Made by a program: the position numbers and the translations under genes
The notes under the pieces: generated by a model
What the model saw: only the letters and a program-made list of their open reading frames with translations
Told to the model about the DNA's origin: nothing
The model's database searches: none
Shown: piece after piece, positions 8,576 through 17,995 of the stretch
How the letters are laid out: every line of letters starts with the position of its first letter
Position numbering within the stretch: position 1 is the first letter of the stretch
DNA from: CAZEVY01 sp964515555
GTDB lineage: Bacteria > Acidobacteriota > Terriglobia > Bryobacterales > Bryobacteraceae
Assembly (NCBI GenBank): GCA_964515555.1
Contig: CAZEVY010000021.1
Coordinates: 1 to 59,094 of the forward strand
Reading direction: 5' to 3'
Length of the DNA: 59,094 nucleotides

Positions 8576-10002
8576 TCAAGCAGTCCGGCTCGTACGGATT
8601 GGCCCTGTTTGCGCGACGCGCCCTGTCGCTGCTGATGGTCCCGGTATCCACCCGGTACCTCTCCACCACCGAATACGGCGTCGCCGAGCTGCTGGAGATG
8701 ACCCTGTCTCTCCTGGGCCTGCTGTTCGGCCTGCGCTTTGGCGAATCCCTGCTGTACTTCTACGCCCAGGCCAAGACCCCCGCCGAACAACGCGACGCCG
8801 TGAGCGCGCCCATCATTGGCTCGCTGCTGGTGGGCGGCGCCGCTATGGCCGCCGGCCAGTTCTTTACCGGCCCGTTGAGCGACCTCGTCCTCGGCAGCCG
8901 GGATTATGCCGGCCTCATGCGGCTCAGCCTGGTAAACCTCCTGTTCCTTTTCCCGACCGAGGTCGGCTTCGGCTATCTGCGGGCCACCAATCGCACCGCC
9001 CTCTACGTGCTCCTCTCCGCCATCCGTCCGATGGTCTCCTTCGCCATCACCATGACCCTGATGATCGGCTACGGCCTGAAGGTGGAGGCCTTCATCTGGG
9101 CCAATATCGTCACCTTCGGACTGCTGGCGATCTACATGGTCTGGTTCTGCTTCTCCCGGGCCGGGATCTCCTTCCACCCGGCGGCCCTGTGGAAACAGAT
9201 CCGCTACGGCGCCCCCCTCATCGTCCACGGCCTCAGCATGATGGTGATCCACCAGGGCGACCGCTTCTTCCTGCGCCCCGTCGTCACGCTCGCCGACATC
9301 GGCATCTACGCCCTGGCGTACAAAACCGGAATGCTCATCAGCTATGTGCAGGCCTCCTTTGAGCAGTACTGGCGCGCGCAGGTCTTCCACCTGGTCCGCC
9401 GCGCCGACGGCGAGCATCTCTACGTTCGCACCACCACCTACCTGCTGCTGGTGTTGACCCTGTGCGGACTTGCCATCGTCGTCTTCGTCGACCCCGCGCT
9501 CGGCCTGCTGGTCCACCCGAAATTCCACTCCGCCCGCCAGTACATTCCCCCGCTGGTCGCCGCCTACCTTATGCGCGCCGCCGCCGACCAGTTCCGGACC
9601 ATCTTCCGGACCGAAGCGCGCACCGGCGGCGAGGCCGGCATATCGCTGCTCTCCTCCCTGTTCTGCCTGGCCAACTACGCCGTGTTGATTCCGTGGCTGG
9701 GACTGTGGGGCGCCGTCGCCGCCACGGTCTCCAGCTTCGCGTTCTTCATGACGCTCTCCTACCACCGCGCCCAGCGCCTCAAGCGCTACCCGTTCGAGCT
9801 CGGCCGCCTCGCCCGAATCGCCCTGGCCGCCGTCCTGGCCGCGCTCCCCACCGTGCTGTACCGCTGGCCTTCGCTTTCTCAGCAGCTCCTGGCCGGCTGC
9901 GCGCAACTGGCCGCCTTTCCGATTCTGTTGTTGATCTTCCGCTTCCCCGGCGCCGACGAGATTCGCTACCTGCGATCGCTGAAGCTGACCGCTGATCGCT
10001 GA
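8545..10002 (+). CDS. Wzx-like polysaccharide/oligosaccharide flippase (MOP superfamily)
   Basis: 485 aa with about 12-14 predicted membrane segments. The start at 8545 is chosen from ATG followed by SRAAFFKEVVKQSGSYGLAL, the conserved N-terminal pattern of Wzx/RfbX proteins (helix 1 preceded by a short cytoplasmic Lys/Gln segment). Also typical are VPVSTRYLSTTEYGVAELL, YGAPLIVHGLSMMVIHQGDRFFL and YALAYKTGMLISYVQASFEQYW. It would flip lipid-linked glycan units across the inner membrane, partnering the ligase encoded directly upstream (31-bp overlap, same operon). The last codons and the TGA lie in a dispersed repeat B copy, so the tail residues LTADR are repeat-derived. Confidence 0.85.
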   Translation: MSRAAFFKEVVKQSGSYGLALFARRALSLLMVPVSTRYLSTTEYGVAELLEMTLSLLGLLFGLRFGESLLYFYAQAKTPAEQRDAVSAPIIGSLLVGGAAMAAGQFFTGPLSDLVLGSRDYAGLMRLSLVNLLFLFPTEVGFGYLRATNRTALYVLLSAIRPMVSFAITMTLMIGYGLKVEAFIWANIVTFGLLAIYMVWFCFSRAGISFHPAALWKQIRYGAPLIVHGLSMMVIHQGDRFFLRPVVTLADIGIYALAYKTGMLISYVQASFEQYWRAQVFHLVRRADGEHLYVRTTTYLLLVLTLCGLAIVVFVDPALGLLVHPKFHSARQYIPPLVAAYLMRAAADQFRTIFRTEARTGGEAGISLLSSLFCLANYAVLIPWLGLWGAVAATVSSFAFFMTLSYHRAQRLKRYPFELGRLARIALAAVLAALPTVLYRWPSLSQQLLAGCAQLAAFPILLLIFRFPGADEIRYLRSLKLTADR

Positions 10003-10016
10003 CCGCTGATCGCTGG
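9984..10016. repeat. Dispersed repeat family B
   Basis: Tandem GCTGACC/GCTGATC units (about four) crossing the flippase stop codon and ending just before the stop of the convergent gene at 10021. Other copies: 13352-13381, 14082-14166 and 17996-18022. Confidence 0.75.
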
Positions 10017-10020
10017 CCGC

Positions 10021-10998
10021 TTAACCCCGCGCCCGCAGATACTCGAACGCCCGCCGCATCCCTTCCGGCGCCGGCACCCGCGGCCTCCAACCCAGCCCCT
10101 TCATCTTCCGGTTGTCGAACTTCTTCCCGACCCACAAGGTCCGCGTCTCGTACGGGTGGAACGCCGCCGGCAATTGTCCTTTCGAGTAATTGTGATACCA
10201 CTCCACGATTCCCGAGATCGCCATCAATGCCGGATACGGAACCGGAATCGACCGCATCCGCCCCACATTTTTCTCGAATGCCCTGAGATATTCGCCGCAC
10301 GTCGGCAGATCGTCGTCGACGACGTTGTACGCCTCCCCGGCCGCCTCTGGCCTCTCGACCGCCGTCGCGACCGCCTCCGCGCAGTTGTCGACATACGAGA
10401 GCGGCAGCAGATTCCTCCGCCCCAGCGAAAGGAACAGCCCGAACATCGAAACCCCCACCCGAGACGACAGCCCCCCTCCGCCCCCCGGCCCGTACAACAC
10501 TCCCGGGCGCAGTGTCGTCAGCGGGAAACCCAGCCGCTCCCGGTACTCCGCGAACAGCCGCTCCTGCCGTATCTTCGATTGCGTATAGGCGTCGCGCCGT
10601 TCCGGATACGGCTCCAGCGGCGTATTCTCGTCCACCACCGCCGCGCGCGGCAGCGATCCGGTCCCGTACACCGCCAGCGAGCTCACCAGCACTATCCGCG
10701 GCCGCGCCCCGCCCAGCGCCTCCAGCAGGTTTTTCGAGCCGACCACCGTGTTCAGAAACAGGTCCGCCGGCGCCCCCCGCATCGCCGCCGCCGCGTGCAC
10801 GATGACGTCGGCGCCCTCCACCGCCCGCCGCGCGTCGTCGACCGACAGCAGATTCCCAACGATCTCCTCGACCCCCGCTCCCCACGGCTCCCCGCGCGTG
10901 CGCCGCACCATCGCGCGCACGTCCCCGCCGCCTCGCCCTCGCAGCGCCTCGACGATTCTCCTGCCGAGAAACCCCCCGGCCCCCGTCACCAATACCAT
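10021..10998 (-). CDS. NAD-dependent epimerase/dehydratase (extended SDR)
   Basis: 325 aa. N-terminal NAD motif MVLVTGAGGFLGRRIVEAL, then ADVIVHAAAAMRGA, LVSSLAVYGTG and the extended-SDR YTQSKIRQERL (YxxxK catalytic pair), followed by TTLRPGVLYGPGG and the substrate-domain strand LPLSYVDNCAEAVATAV. The family covers nucleotide-sugar epimerases, reductases and dehydratases; nothing here fixes the substrate. The C-terminal region WYHNYSKGQLPAAFHPYETRTLWVGKKFDN resembles membrane-sugar SDRs found beside polysaccharide loci. It is convergent with the flippase gene, separated only by repeat B. Confidence 0.8.
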   Translation of the reverse strand: MVLVTGAGGFLGRRIVEALRGRGGGDVRAMVRRTRGEPWGAGVEEIVGNLLSVDDARRAVEGADVIVHAAAAMRGAPADLFLNTVVGSKNLLEALGGARPRIVLVSSLAVYGTGSLPRAAVVDENTPLEPYPERRDAYTQSKIRQERLFAEYRERLGFPLTTLRPGVLYGPGGGGGLSSRVGVSMFGLFLSLGRRNLLPLSYVDNCAEAVATAVERPEAAGEAYNVVDDDLPTCGEYLRAFEKNVGRMRSIPVPYPALMAISGIVEWYHNYSKGQLPAAFHPYETRTLWVGKKFDNRKMKGLGWRPRVPAPEGMRRAFEYLRARG

Positions 10999-11030
10999 CA
11001 GCTCTCAGTGATCAACTTTCATGAGTTGCT

Positions 11031-11064
11031 TTTATCTGCGTTCATCTGCGTTCATCTGCGGCTA
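11031..11064 (-). repeat. Dispersed repeat family A (contains the stop codon of the next gene)
   Basis: Three 10-bp units (ATCTGCGTTC as read on plus, GCAGATGAAC on minus). The oxidoreductase gene that ends at 11042 stops inside it, giving a protein ending AADERR, the same tail as the acetyltransferase at 3487. Confidence 0.85.
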
Positions 11065-12142
11065 ATAATGTCTTCCCATACACCTGCCCGATAATCTCAT
11101 CCATAATCCCCGACACCCGTAATATCTCCCCATAAGCGATCGGCGGCGCCGTATTATCCCGAATACACTCATAAAACCGGCCGATCAATGTCCCCATTCC
11201 AGAAAAATAATGGAACTCCGACCTTATAAACCGCCGTAGATTCTTCCGCGCCTGCCGACGGTACCGCCGCGCCGTCTCGAACGCCGGGAACAGCCGCCCC
11301 AAGGCGCTCGGCATCGACTGCTCCGGCTCCACCACCACCGTTCGCATGTTGTAGTCCACGTGCGCCGTCCCCTGCGTCCCGTACAGCCGCAGCGTGTGCC
11401 CCACCGGCCGCGCGTGCGCGCAAAACGTCCCCGTCGCCGACGCTCTCTCCCCGGCCGCCAGAAACCGCAGCTCGTCGAGCACCCCGTCGATCACCGCGTC
11501 GCCCGTCGCCGGCCGCCTCCGGTACGCCATCGCCGACACCCGCGGCGGCGCCTCGCCGATGAACGGCGTCATCTTGTTGACGATGTGGTCCAGCACGTTG
11601 TGAAACAGCTTCCCCGGCAGCCGGTGCACCCAGTGGCCCGAATCCCCCAGAAGCGCCGACCCGAAGTCGCCCGCCAGGCTGTAGCCGAAGTAACTCTCCA
11701 CGTGCACGATCTCGCCCAGCGCTCCGCCGGCCACCAGTTCGCCCAGCTCCAGCGCCTGAGGCTCGAAGTTCGGCCAGTAGTTGATCGTCAGCTTTCGCCC
11801 GGTGCGCTCCGCGCATTCGACGATACGGCGCCCCGCCGCCTGGTCCAGCGCGAACGGCTTTTCCACGTACACGTGCGCGCCCGCCGACATGGCCGCCTCC
11901 GCCAGCGCCGGGTGCGATCCCGGCGGCGTGGTGATGTGCACCACGTCGGGCTTCTCCGTCTCCAGCATCTTCGCGAAGTCGCCGTAATGCCGCTGGATTT
12001 TGTAGCGCGCCGCCAGTTGCTCGGCCATCAGCGGCTCGATGTCGCACACCGCCGCCAGCGTCGCCCCGCGGGCTTTGCGGATCTCCTCGGCGTGGCCGTC
12101 GGCGATCTTGCCGCACCCGACGATACAGACTTTCAGGTTCAC
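11042..12142 (-). CDS. Gfo/Idh/MocA family oxidoreductase
   Basis: 366 aa. The GTG at 12142 overlaps the stop of the upstream epimerase gene as GTGA, which sets the start: (V)NLKVCIVGCGKIADGHAEE, a Rossmann opening. It continues with VHITTPPGSHPALAEAAM and the family lysine in HVYVEKPFALDQAAGRRI. The C-terminal domain includes GALGEIVHVESYFGYSL and LDHIVNKMTPFIGEAPP. It probably oxidises or reduces a sugar or sugar-nucleotide with NAD(P). It forms a two-gene unit with the epimerase at 12139-13095. The final AADERR and stop are supplied by a repeat A copy. Paralogous to the gene at 4098 but not closely similar. Confidence 0.82.
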   Translation of the reverse strand: MNLKVCIVGCGKIADGHAEEIRKARGATLAAVCDIEPLMAEQLAARYKIQRHYGDFAKMLETEKPDVVHITTPPGSHPALAEAAMSAGAHVYVEKPFALDQAAGRRIVECAERTGRKLTINYWPNFEPQALELGELVAGGALGEIVHVESYFGYSLAGDFGSALLGDSGHWVHRLPGKLFHNVLDHIVNKMTPFIGEAPPRVSAMAYRRRPATGDAVIDGVLDELRFLAAGERASATGTFCAHARPVGHTLRLYGTQGTAHVDYNMRTVVVEPEQSMPSALGRLFPAFETARRYRRQARKNLRRFIRSEFHYFSGMGTLIGRFYECIRDNTAPPIAYGEILRVSGIMDEIIGQVYGKTLLAADERR

Positions 12143-13095
12143 CGTCCGGCGCCCTGCGCGCGCCACCAGTCGACGAACCGTCCGACGCCCTCCTCGAACG
12201 GCGTCCGCGGATCGTAGCCCAGCACCCGCCGCGCCTTCGCGATGTCGGCGTAAGTAATCGGCACGTCGCCCGGCTGATCCGGCCGCCGGTCGATCGCCGC
12301 TTTCCGCCCCACCCTCGATTCGATCGTGCGGATCATCTCCGCCAGCGTCACCGGGTGCGAGTTCCCCAGGTTGAACACGTCGTAGGCGCAGTCGTGCGAC
12401 AGCGCCGCCACGATCCCCGCGACCGTGTCGTCGACGTAGGTGTAGTCGCGCCCGCTCGAGCCGTCGCCGAACACCGGTATCGGCTCCCCGCGCGCGATCT
12501 TTTCGGTGAACTTGCGGATCGCCAGGTCGGGCCGCTGCCGCGGTCCGTAGACCGTGAAGAACCGCAGGCACACCACGCGCAGCCCGTAGAGATGCGAATA
12601 GGTGAAGGCGATCCGTTCGCCGGCCAGCTTCGTCGCCCCGTAGGGCGAGATGGGCAGGTTCCGGTAATCGTCCTCGCGAAACGGGACCGTGTTGGCGACC
12701 CCGTAGATCGAGCTCGACGACGCGAACACGAACTTCGGCGATCCGTTGGCGCGGCAGGCCTCCAGCAGCCCGATGGTCGCCCGCACGTTGACGTCTTCGT
12801 AGAGCAGTGGATCGTCGAGCGACGGCCGGACGCCGGCGCGCGCCGCCAGGTGCACCACCGCGTCGGGCCGGAACGCCGCCATCGACTGCGCCATCCGCGC
12901 CGTGTCGCGGATATCGGCCTCCTGGAATTCGAACGCGCCCGCGCGCCCGATCGCCTCCAGGTTCGCGCGCTTCATCTCCGGAGAGTAGAAATCGTTCAGA
13001 TCGTCGACGATCGCCAGGCCGTGGCCGTCGCCGAGGAGCCGCTCGGCCAGATGCGACCCGATGAACCCGGCGCCTCCGGTGAGAAAGATCTTCAA
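12139..13095 (-). CDS. Nucleotide-sugar epimerase, UDP-glucuronate 4-epimerase-like (extended SDR)
   Basis: 318 aa. MKIFLTGGAGFIGSHLAERL (NAD site), VDDLNDFYSPEMKRANLE, VVHLAARAGVRPSLDDPLLY, FASSSSIYG and the catalytic YGATKLAGERIAF. The segment VCLRFFTVYGPRQRPDLAI is characteristic of the UDP-glucuronate/UDP-galactose epimerase subgroup (CapI/LpsL-like), and NLGNSHPVTLAEMIRTIE follows in the C-terminal lobe. It inverts C4 of a UDP-sugar or UDP-uronic acid using bound NAD. Its stop overlaps the start of the downstream oxidoreductase by 4 bp. Preceded by a gene-poor stretch. Confidence 0.85.
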   Translation of the reverse strand: MKIFLTGGAGFIGSHLAERLLGDGHGLAIVDDLNDFYSPEMKRANLEAIGRAGAFEFQEADIRDTARMAQSMAAFRPDAVVHLAARAGVRPSLDDPLLYEDVNVRATIGLLEACRANGSPKFVFASSSSIYGVANTVPFREDDYRNLPISPYGATKLAGERIAFTYSHLYGLRVVCLRFFTVYGPRQRPDLAIRKFTEKIARGEPIPVFGDGSSGRDYTYVDDTVAGIVAALSHDCAYDVFNLGNSHPVTLAEMIRTIESRVGRKAAIDRRPDQPGDVPITYADIAKARRVLGYDPRTPFEEGVGRFVDWWRAQGAGR

Positions 13096-13165
13096 GCCCT
13101 CAGATTACGAGTCGCCGTGACAGCCCGTCAATCGGAAAGGGAATTCGTGTCCGGCAGGAAGCCGC

Positions 13166-13351
13166 TCAGTCGACCCGGCGGCCTGGCAAAGCGTTGCGGC
13201 TGAAAAGCGCATCGATTTCTTCGTTGGTGAACGCGCCCTGCATCCTGGCGCAGGCGTCGATCAGTTCCTGACCGGTGCGGTGCGGCGCCGGTGCCGCCGC
13301 GACTCGTGCTTCTCGCGCCAGGACTTCCCGCGCGAAGTCGGCGAGGGAGAC
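13166..13351 (-). pseudogene. Remnant of a small gene, 5' end lost at a repeat
   Basis: An open frame read on minus from the edge of repeat B (VSLADFAREVLAREARVAAA, then a Thr-Gly-Gln-Glu-Leu-Ile segment, FTNEEIDALFSRNALPG) ends in TGA at 13166-13168 but has no plausible start codon before the repeat. Composition and the LADFAREVL motif are compatible with the C-terminal half of a small antitoxin-like protein; not recognised with certainty. The rest of the 286-bp spacer (13096-13381) holds only repeat B. Confidence 0.35.
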
Positions 13352-13381
13352 TAGCTGACCGCTGATAGCCGGGAGCTGACC
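13352..13381. repeat. Dispersed repeat family B
   Basis: CTGACCGCTGATAGC..AGCTGACC-type units between the Uma2 gene stop and the gene remnant. It appears to mark the truncation point of the remnant. Confidence 0.6.
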
Positions 13382-14053
13382 TCAGCGCCTTCGCGCCGCC
13401 AGCCTCTCGACGAACACCGCGTGCTCCGGCGTCGCCAGCCCCCGATTCAACACTTCGAGCAGCCGCGCGCCGTCACCCGCGAGCAGGGCCGCCGCATCCA
13501 GCCACAGGCCCGGAAAGCCCGACGACCGATGAATCCCATCGCCGCCCGCGGCAACCTCGAAATACCGCCCGCCCTCCAGCCTGTGCCACACCAGCCGCGA
13601 ATCCGCCACCACCACAATGTACTCCGGCACTCCGGCCGACTCGTAGAGCTTTCTCTTCTCGCCGAGATCGAACGACTCCGAGCTCACCGACACCTCGACT
13701 ACCAGCTCCGGCACGCCCGCCGCCAACGCGCCCTTTCGTCCGCCGGTTCCCCCGAGCTCCACGGGGATGTGCAGACTCGCGTCGGGTTGCGGCACGTCCT
13801 GGCCGATCAGCCACGACGCCTCAGCCAGAACCTCGCAGCCCGGGGTCGCGTAGCTGTACTGCTTCAGCCACCAGATCGCGTCGCAATGCGCGGACCCGTG
13901 GGAAACGCTCAGGGGAGAAGACATGCGCACCACCCCGTGGATCAACTCGGCGCGTTTCACCTCCGGCAGCAGGTCCCAGCGCCCAAGGAACTCCTCGCGC
14001 GACATCCGCTCACCCGCCGTCAGCGGCTTAACCCAAATGTCGACCGTCGCCAT
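13382..14053 (-). CDS. Uma2 family (DUF820) putative restriction-like endonuclease
   Basis: 223 aa. Features of the PD-(D/E)XK-fold Uma2 family: REEFLGRWDLLPEVKRAELI with the family Glu, an Arg-Met-Ser-Ser-Pro step, SHGSAHCDAIWWLKQY, the acidic residue in DVPQPDASLHI, then PELVVEVSVSSESFDLGEKRKLYESAGVPEY split by the catalytic E and K, and YIVVVADSRLVWHRL. These genes are common and often multicopy in Acidobacteria and cyanobacteria; their biological role is unsettled. Flanked on both sides by repeat B, and transcribed away from the TonB receptor gene. Confidence 0.8.
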   Translation of the reverse strand: MATVDIWVKPLTAGERMSREEFLGRWDLLPEVKRAELIHGVVRMSSPLSVSHGSAHCDAIWWLKQYSYATPGCEVLAEASWLIGQDVPQPDASLHIPVELGGTGGRKGALAAGVPELVVEVSVSSESFDLGEKRKLYESAGVPEYIVVVADSRLVWHRLEGGRYFEVAAGGDGIHRSSGFPGLWLDAAALLAGDGARLLEVLNRGLATPEHAVFVERLAARRR

Positions 14054-14081
14054 TGCCCGATAACGATGATATCAAGCTGTC

Positions 14082-14166
14082 AGCATTTAGCGTTCAGCCA
14101 TCAGCGTTCAGCTTCCGAATCCGGAACAACTGATAGCTGATCGCTGACAGCTGAGCGCTGATCGCT
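14082..14166. repeat. Dispersed repeat family B, extended copy
   Basis: Degenerate units in both orientations (TCAGCGTTCAGC ... GATAGCTGATCGCTGACAGC) over about 85 bp between the Uma2 gene and the TonB receptor. The two halves are roughly inverted, so a hairpin is possible. Confidence 0.65.
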
Positions 14167-14179
14167 CCAGAGCCGCATC

Positions 14180-14188
14180 TGTTACACT
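14180..14188 (+). promoter_or_regulatory. Extended -10 element TGTTACACT
   Basis: TG-n-TACACT lies 31 bases before the receptor ATG at 14220, with a G-rich GGGGGG tract just upstream of the start. Sequence match only. Confidence 0.4.
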
Positions 14189-14219
14189 TGCCTCAAACAT
14201 CCAGGTTAACGGGGGGCCC

Positions 14220-17200
14220 ATGAAAGCCTTTTTCCTCGCATTCTCACTCGCCGCTCTCGGCTTGGCGCAGAGTACCGACGCCGTGCTCTCGGGTCAGGTC
14301 AACGACCCCAGCGGCGCCACGATTCCCGGAGCGGAGCTCACGGCCCGCAATTTGAAAACTGGTGTGAGCACGCGCACCACTGCGAATGAGTCGGGCGTGT
14401 ATCTCTTCGCCGCGCTCCAGCCGGGGACCTATCAGCTCACCGCCGAGCACCGCGGCTTCAAGAAGCACATCCTCGACCAGGTTCCGCTCGAAGTCGGCAG
14501 CCGGCTGACGTTGAACATCCGGCTTGAAATTGGAACCTCGGCCGAAGTCGTCGAGGTGCTCGCGACCACCGAGACCGTGATGGGGCTCACCAGCTCCTCG
14601 GTGGGCGGCGTGATCACCGGGCAGCAACTGGTCGACCTGCCGCTCGGCGGGCGCAACGCGCTCAACCTGGTCACGCTGCACGCGGGCGTGGTCGGCGACA
14701 CGGTGAGCGGCGCGCGCATCGGGACGCTCAACATCACCGTCGACGGCATCAACGTACAGGACAACCGCATTAACATCGGCATCAGTTCGCCCATCTTCAC
14801 CAGCGTCGACCGTATCGAGGAGGTCCGCGTCATCACCTCGCCGGCCGACGCCGAGTTTCGCGGGTCGGGCCAGATCCAGTTCGTCACCCGCGGCGGCACC
14901 AACCAGTTTCACGGGGGCCTGTTCCACCAGCACCGCAACACCGTGCTCAACGCCAACACCTGGTTCAACAATCAGCGCGGCCGCGACCCCGAGACCGGCC
15001 TGCCCATCTCGCCGCGCAACGACCTGATCTTCAACCAGTACGGCGGCCGCCTCGGCGGTCCCATTCGCACCAATCGGACATTCTTCAATTTCTCTTTCGA
15101 AGGACAGCGCATCCGCCAGAAGGGCGCCGTCACCACCACGGTGTGGACCGACAACGCCCGCCGCGGAATCTTCCGCTTCTTCCCTGGCGTTCAGAACGCC
15201 AACGCCATCGCCGCCGCGCCGACTGTCGACCTGGCCGGCGCTCCCGTTCGCCCGGCGACCGCCACCGGAGCCTTGCAGGCGGTCAGCCTCTTCGCCCGCG
15301 ACCCCAATCGCATCCAGCCCGACCGCACCGGACTGCTTCAACGCTTCATCGACCAGATGCCCCTGCCGAACAACTTCCGCTTCGGCGACGGGTTGAACAC
15401 GGCCGGTTACACCTGGCGCCGCCGGAGCTCGAACAATTTCGAGAAGTTCAGCGTACGCATCGACCACAACTTCAATTCAACGCATCGCGCGACCTTCAGC
15501 TATGACTACGAAAAAGGCGCCCAGCCGAACGGATTCCTCGCGCAGCAGTACCCCAATGGCCAGGGTGGCGACGTCAAGAGCCGCGACAGCCTCTTCTCGC
15601 TCGGTGTCACTTCAACGCTGCGGTCGAATCTCCTCAACGAGCTGCGTCTCGGCGCGCTCCGCCCGCGGCTGCGATTCAACGCGCCGTGGGAGCTTGCCGG
15701 AACCGAATTTCTGCCGCGCGTCGGCACGCAGCCCTTTGTGCCGGACTTTGGAACCGTCACCGATCTCATCGACGTCAGCAACGACCCGCAGGGCCGCATC
15801 ACGCCCGTCTACGTGTACTCCGACAGCCTCACCTGGCTCAAAGGCAAGCACGCTTTCAAGGCTGGCGGAGAGCTTCGCTTCGCTTCGACGAACGGCTTCA
15901 ATTCCTTCGACGTGATGCCGCGCGCTGTGATCGGCACCGGCGGCACGCCGTTTCAAAACATCAACACGATCCCTGGCATCGCGCAGAACCTCACCGGCGC
16001 GCAGAATCTGCTCAATGACCTCACCGGAACACTGGGCAGCCTGGTGCAGGCCCTGAATTCACCAGGGGGCGCCAACCCGGCGTTCCTCGCGGGAGAAGGC
16101 AAGCAGCGAGTCTGGAAGAGCCGTGAATACGGATTCTTTTTCAAAGACGATTACAAAGTCACTGCTGCCCTTACCCTCAACCTGGGTGTCCGCTATGACT
16201 GGTTCTCGGTGCCGTGGGACGGCAACGGCCGCGCGGTGGCGCTGGTGGGCGGGTCGCAGTCGATCTTCGGTCTCAGCGGGACCACCTTCGGCGATATCTT
16301 CCAGCCAGGCCGGTCGGCGGGGTCATTGACGCAATTCGAGCTGGTTGGCGGCAGGTCGCCGAATCCGGACCGCAAGATCTACGGCGACGACTTCAACAAT
16401 TTCGCGCCGGCCGTCGGCCTCGCCTGGAAGCTGCCCTGGCTGGGGCGGGAGATGACCGTGCTGCGCATCGGCTACGGCATCGGCTATGAGCGCGATTCGC
16501 TGCGCCAGGTCGACGTGCTGGCCGGGGACCAGCCCGGTCTCCGCGAAAGGCGCGTGTTTACTACGGCGAACTACCTGAGCCTGGCGAACATGCAGCTTCC
16601 GCTGACGGCGCTCGACAAGCCGCTCAGCCTGGTGCCGCTGACGGATCGGGTGCAGACGGCGAGGACTTATGACTCCGGTCTGCGTACCGCCTACGTGCAG
16701 AACTGGAATTTCTCGATCCAGCGGTCGCTTACGCGTAACCTGACGCTCGATGTTCGCTACGTCGGCAACAAGGGCACCGGGCTGCTGCGCGGCGCCGATG
16801 TCAACGAGATGAACGTCTTCGAAAACGGCATCCTGGACGCGTTTCTGATCACCCAGCAGGGCGGCCATGCGCCCTTGTTCGACCGCATCTTCCAGGGGAT
16901 CAACCTGGCCGGCCGCGGCGTGGTCGACGGGCGAACGGTGACCGGCTCCGATCTGCTGCGGGTGAACAGCACCACGCAGGCATACTTCGTCTCCGGCAAC
17001 GTGGGGACGCTGGCGAACTTTCTGAGCAACACCGACCAGTACACCAACGTTCGCGGCGGCCTCCTGCGGCGCGCGGGACTGCCGGAGAACTGGGTCATGG
17101 CGAATCCACAGTTCGCCTCGGCGCGCTACACGGGCAACGTCGCCAATTCCACGTATCACTCGATGCAGGTGGAGGTGATCCGGCGCTTCTCGGCGGGCTG

Positions 17201-17975
17201 GACCTTCCAGGGCAACTACACATGGTCCCGGGCGCTCGGCGAGGAGGAAGGCTCCGGACAGGAATTGCTCGACAGCTACCGCACCCAGCGCAACCGTTCG
17301 CTCGACAAGCGGCTGCTCGGATCGCACCGGACCCACGTGTTCCGCAACAACGGCACCTGGAATCTGCCGTTCGGCCCGGGCCGCAGGCTCCTCGGCGGCC
17401 GAGGCGGAGTGGTCTCGCGTCTGGTCGAGAACTGGCAGATGGGATTCATCTTCAACCTGCTCTCGGGCGCGCCGATCGGTTTCGGCTCCGGCGTGGCCTC
17501 CTTTAACGGGTTCACCGACAACACGCCGGTGGCGCTGGCGGCGCTGGCCAACTCGGCGGGCAACCTGCGCAAGACCGGCAACTCCGTGGTTTACTTCGAC
17601 GAGTACTCGCAGATACCCGATCCCGGCATCGCGCGCATCACGGACCGCGAGGGGATTCGCGGGCGTAGCACGCTCAAGGCCATCACGGACTCTGCCGGCA
17701 ACATCCTGATGGTGAACCCGGTGCCGGGACAGCTCGGTACCATGTCGCAGCGGTTCGTCGAGGGTCCGGGCTCGTTCGGGTTGGATTTCAACCTGATCAA
17801 GCGGCTCAAAGTCACCGAGACCGTGCAACTGGAGCTGCGGCTGGATGCCATCAACGCGGCCAACAGTCCGCAGTTCAACAACCCCACGACGGATATCAAC
17901 AGCACGACGTTCGGTCGCATCACCGGCGCCGGCGGGAGCCGGATTCTTTATCTGGGCACGCGGATTAACTTCTAA
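14220..17975 (+). CDS. Oar-like TonB-dependent outer-membrane receptor with carboxypeptidase regulatory domain
   Basis: 1251 aa. Signal peptide MKAFFLAFSLAALGLAQ; residues about 20-105 form a carboxypeptidase-regulatory-like beta sandwich (SGQVNDPSGATIPGAELTAR, GVYLFAALQPGTYQLTAEH). A plug domain follows (VITGQQLVDLPLGGRNALNL, VDGINVQDNRINIG, VEEVRVITSPADAEFRGSG-type segment). The barrel has alternating aromatic strands, ending in the outer-membrane-type FGRITGAGGSRILYLGTRINF with terminal Phe. This protein class is greatly expanded in Solibacter-type acidobacteria and is thought to import or bind oligosaccharides/peptides with TonB/ExbBD, none of which is encoded here. Single gene, own promoter. 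Confidence 0.88.
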   Translation: MKAFFLAFSLAALGLAQSTDAVLSGQVNDPSGATIPGAELTARNLKTGVSTRTTANESGVYLFAALQPGTYQLTAEHRGFKKHILDQVPLEVGSRLTLNIRLEIGTSAEVVEVLATTETVMGLTSSSVGGVITGQQLVDLPLGGRNALNLVTLHAGVVGDTVSGARIGTLNITVDGINVQDNRINIGISSPIFTSVDRIEEVRVITSPADAEFRGSGQIQFVTRGGTNQFHGGLFHQHRNTVLNANTWFNNQRGRDPETGLPISPRNDLIFNQYGGRLGGPIRTNRTFFNFSFEGQRIRQKGAVTTTVWTDNARRGIFRFFPGVQNANAIAAAPTVDLAGAPVRPATATGALQAVSLFARDPNRIQPDRTGLLQRFIDQMPLPNNFRFGDGLNTAGYTWRRRSSNNFEKFSVRIDHNFNSTHRATFSYDYEKGAQPNGFLAQQYPNGQGGDVKSRDSLFSLGVTSTLRSNLLNELRLGALRPRLRFNAPWELAGTEFLPRVGTQPFVPDFGTVTDLIDVSNDPQGRITPVYVYSDSLTWLKGKHAFKAGGELRFASTNGFNSFDVMPRAVIGTGGTPFQNINTIPGIAQNLTGAQNLLNDLTGTLGSLVQALNSPGGANPAFLAGEGKQRVWKSREYGFFFKDDYKVTAALTLNLGVRYDWFSVPWDGNGRAVALVGGSQSIFGLSGTTFGDIFQPGRSAGSLTQFELVGGRSPNPDRKIYGDDFNNFAPAVGLAWKLPWLGREMTVLRIGYGIGYERDSLRQVDVLAGDQPGLRERRVFTTANYLSLANMQLPLTALDKPLSLVPLTDRVQTARTYDSGLRTAYVQNWNFSIQRSLTRNLTLDVRYVGNKGTGLLRGADVNEMNVFENGILDAFLITQQGGHAPLFDRIFQGINLAGRGVVDGRTVTGSDLLRVNSTTQAYFVSGNVGTLANFLSNTDQYTNVRGGLLRRAGLPENWVMANPQFASARYTGNVANSTYHSMQVEVIRRFSAGWTFQGNYTWSRALGEEEGSGQELLDSYRTQRNRSLDKRLLGSHRTHVFRNNGTWNLPFGPGRRLLGGRGGVVSRLVENWQMGFIFNLLSGAPIGFGSGVASFNGFTDNTPVALAALANSAGNLRKTGNSVVYFDEYSQIPDPGIARITDREGIRGRSTLKAITDSAGNILMVNPVPGQLGTMSQRFVEGPGSFGLDFNLIKRLKVTETVQLELRLDAINAANSPQFNNPTTDINSTTFGRITGAGGSRILYLGTRINF

Positions 17976-17995
17976 GGCTCTGAGCGGCTTTCCTT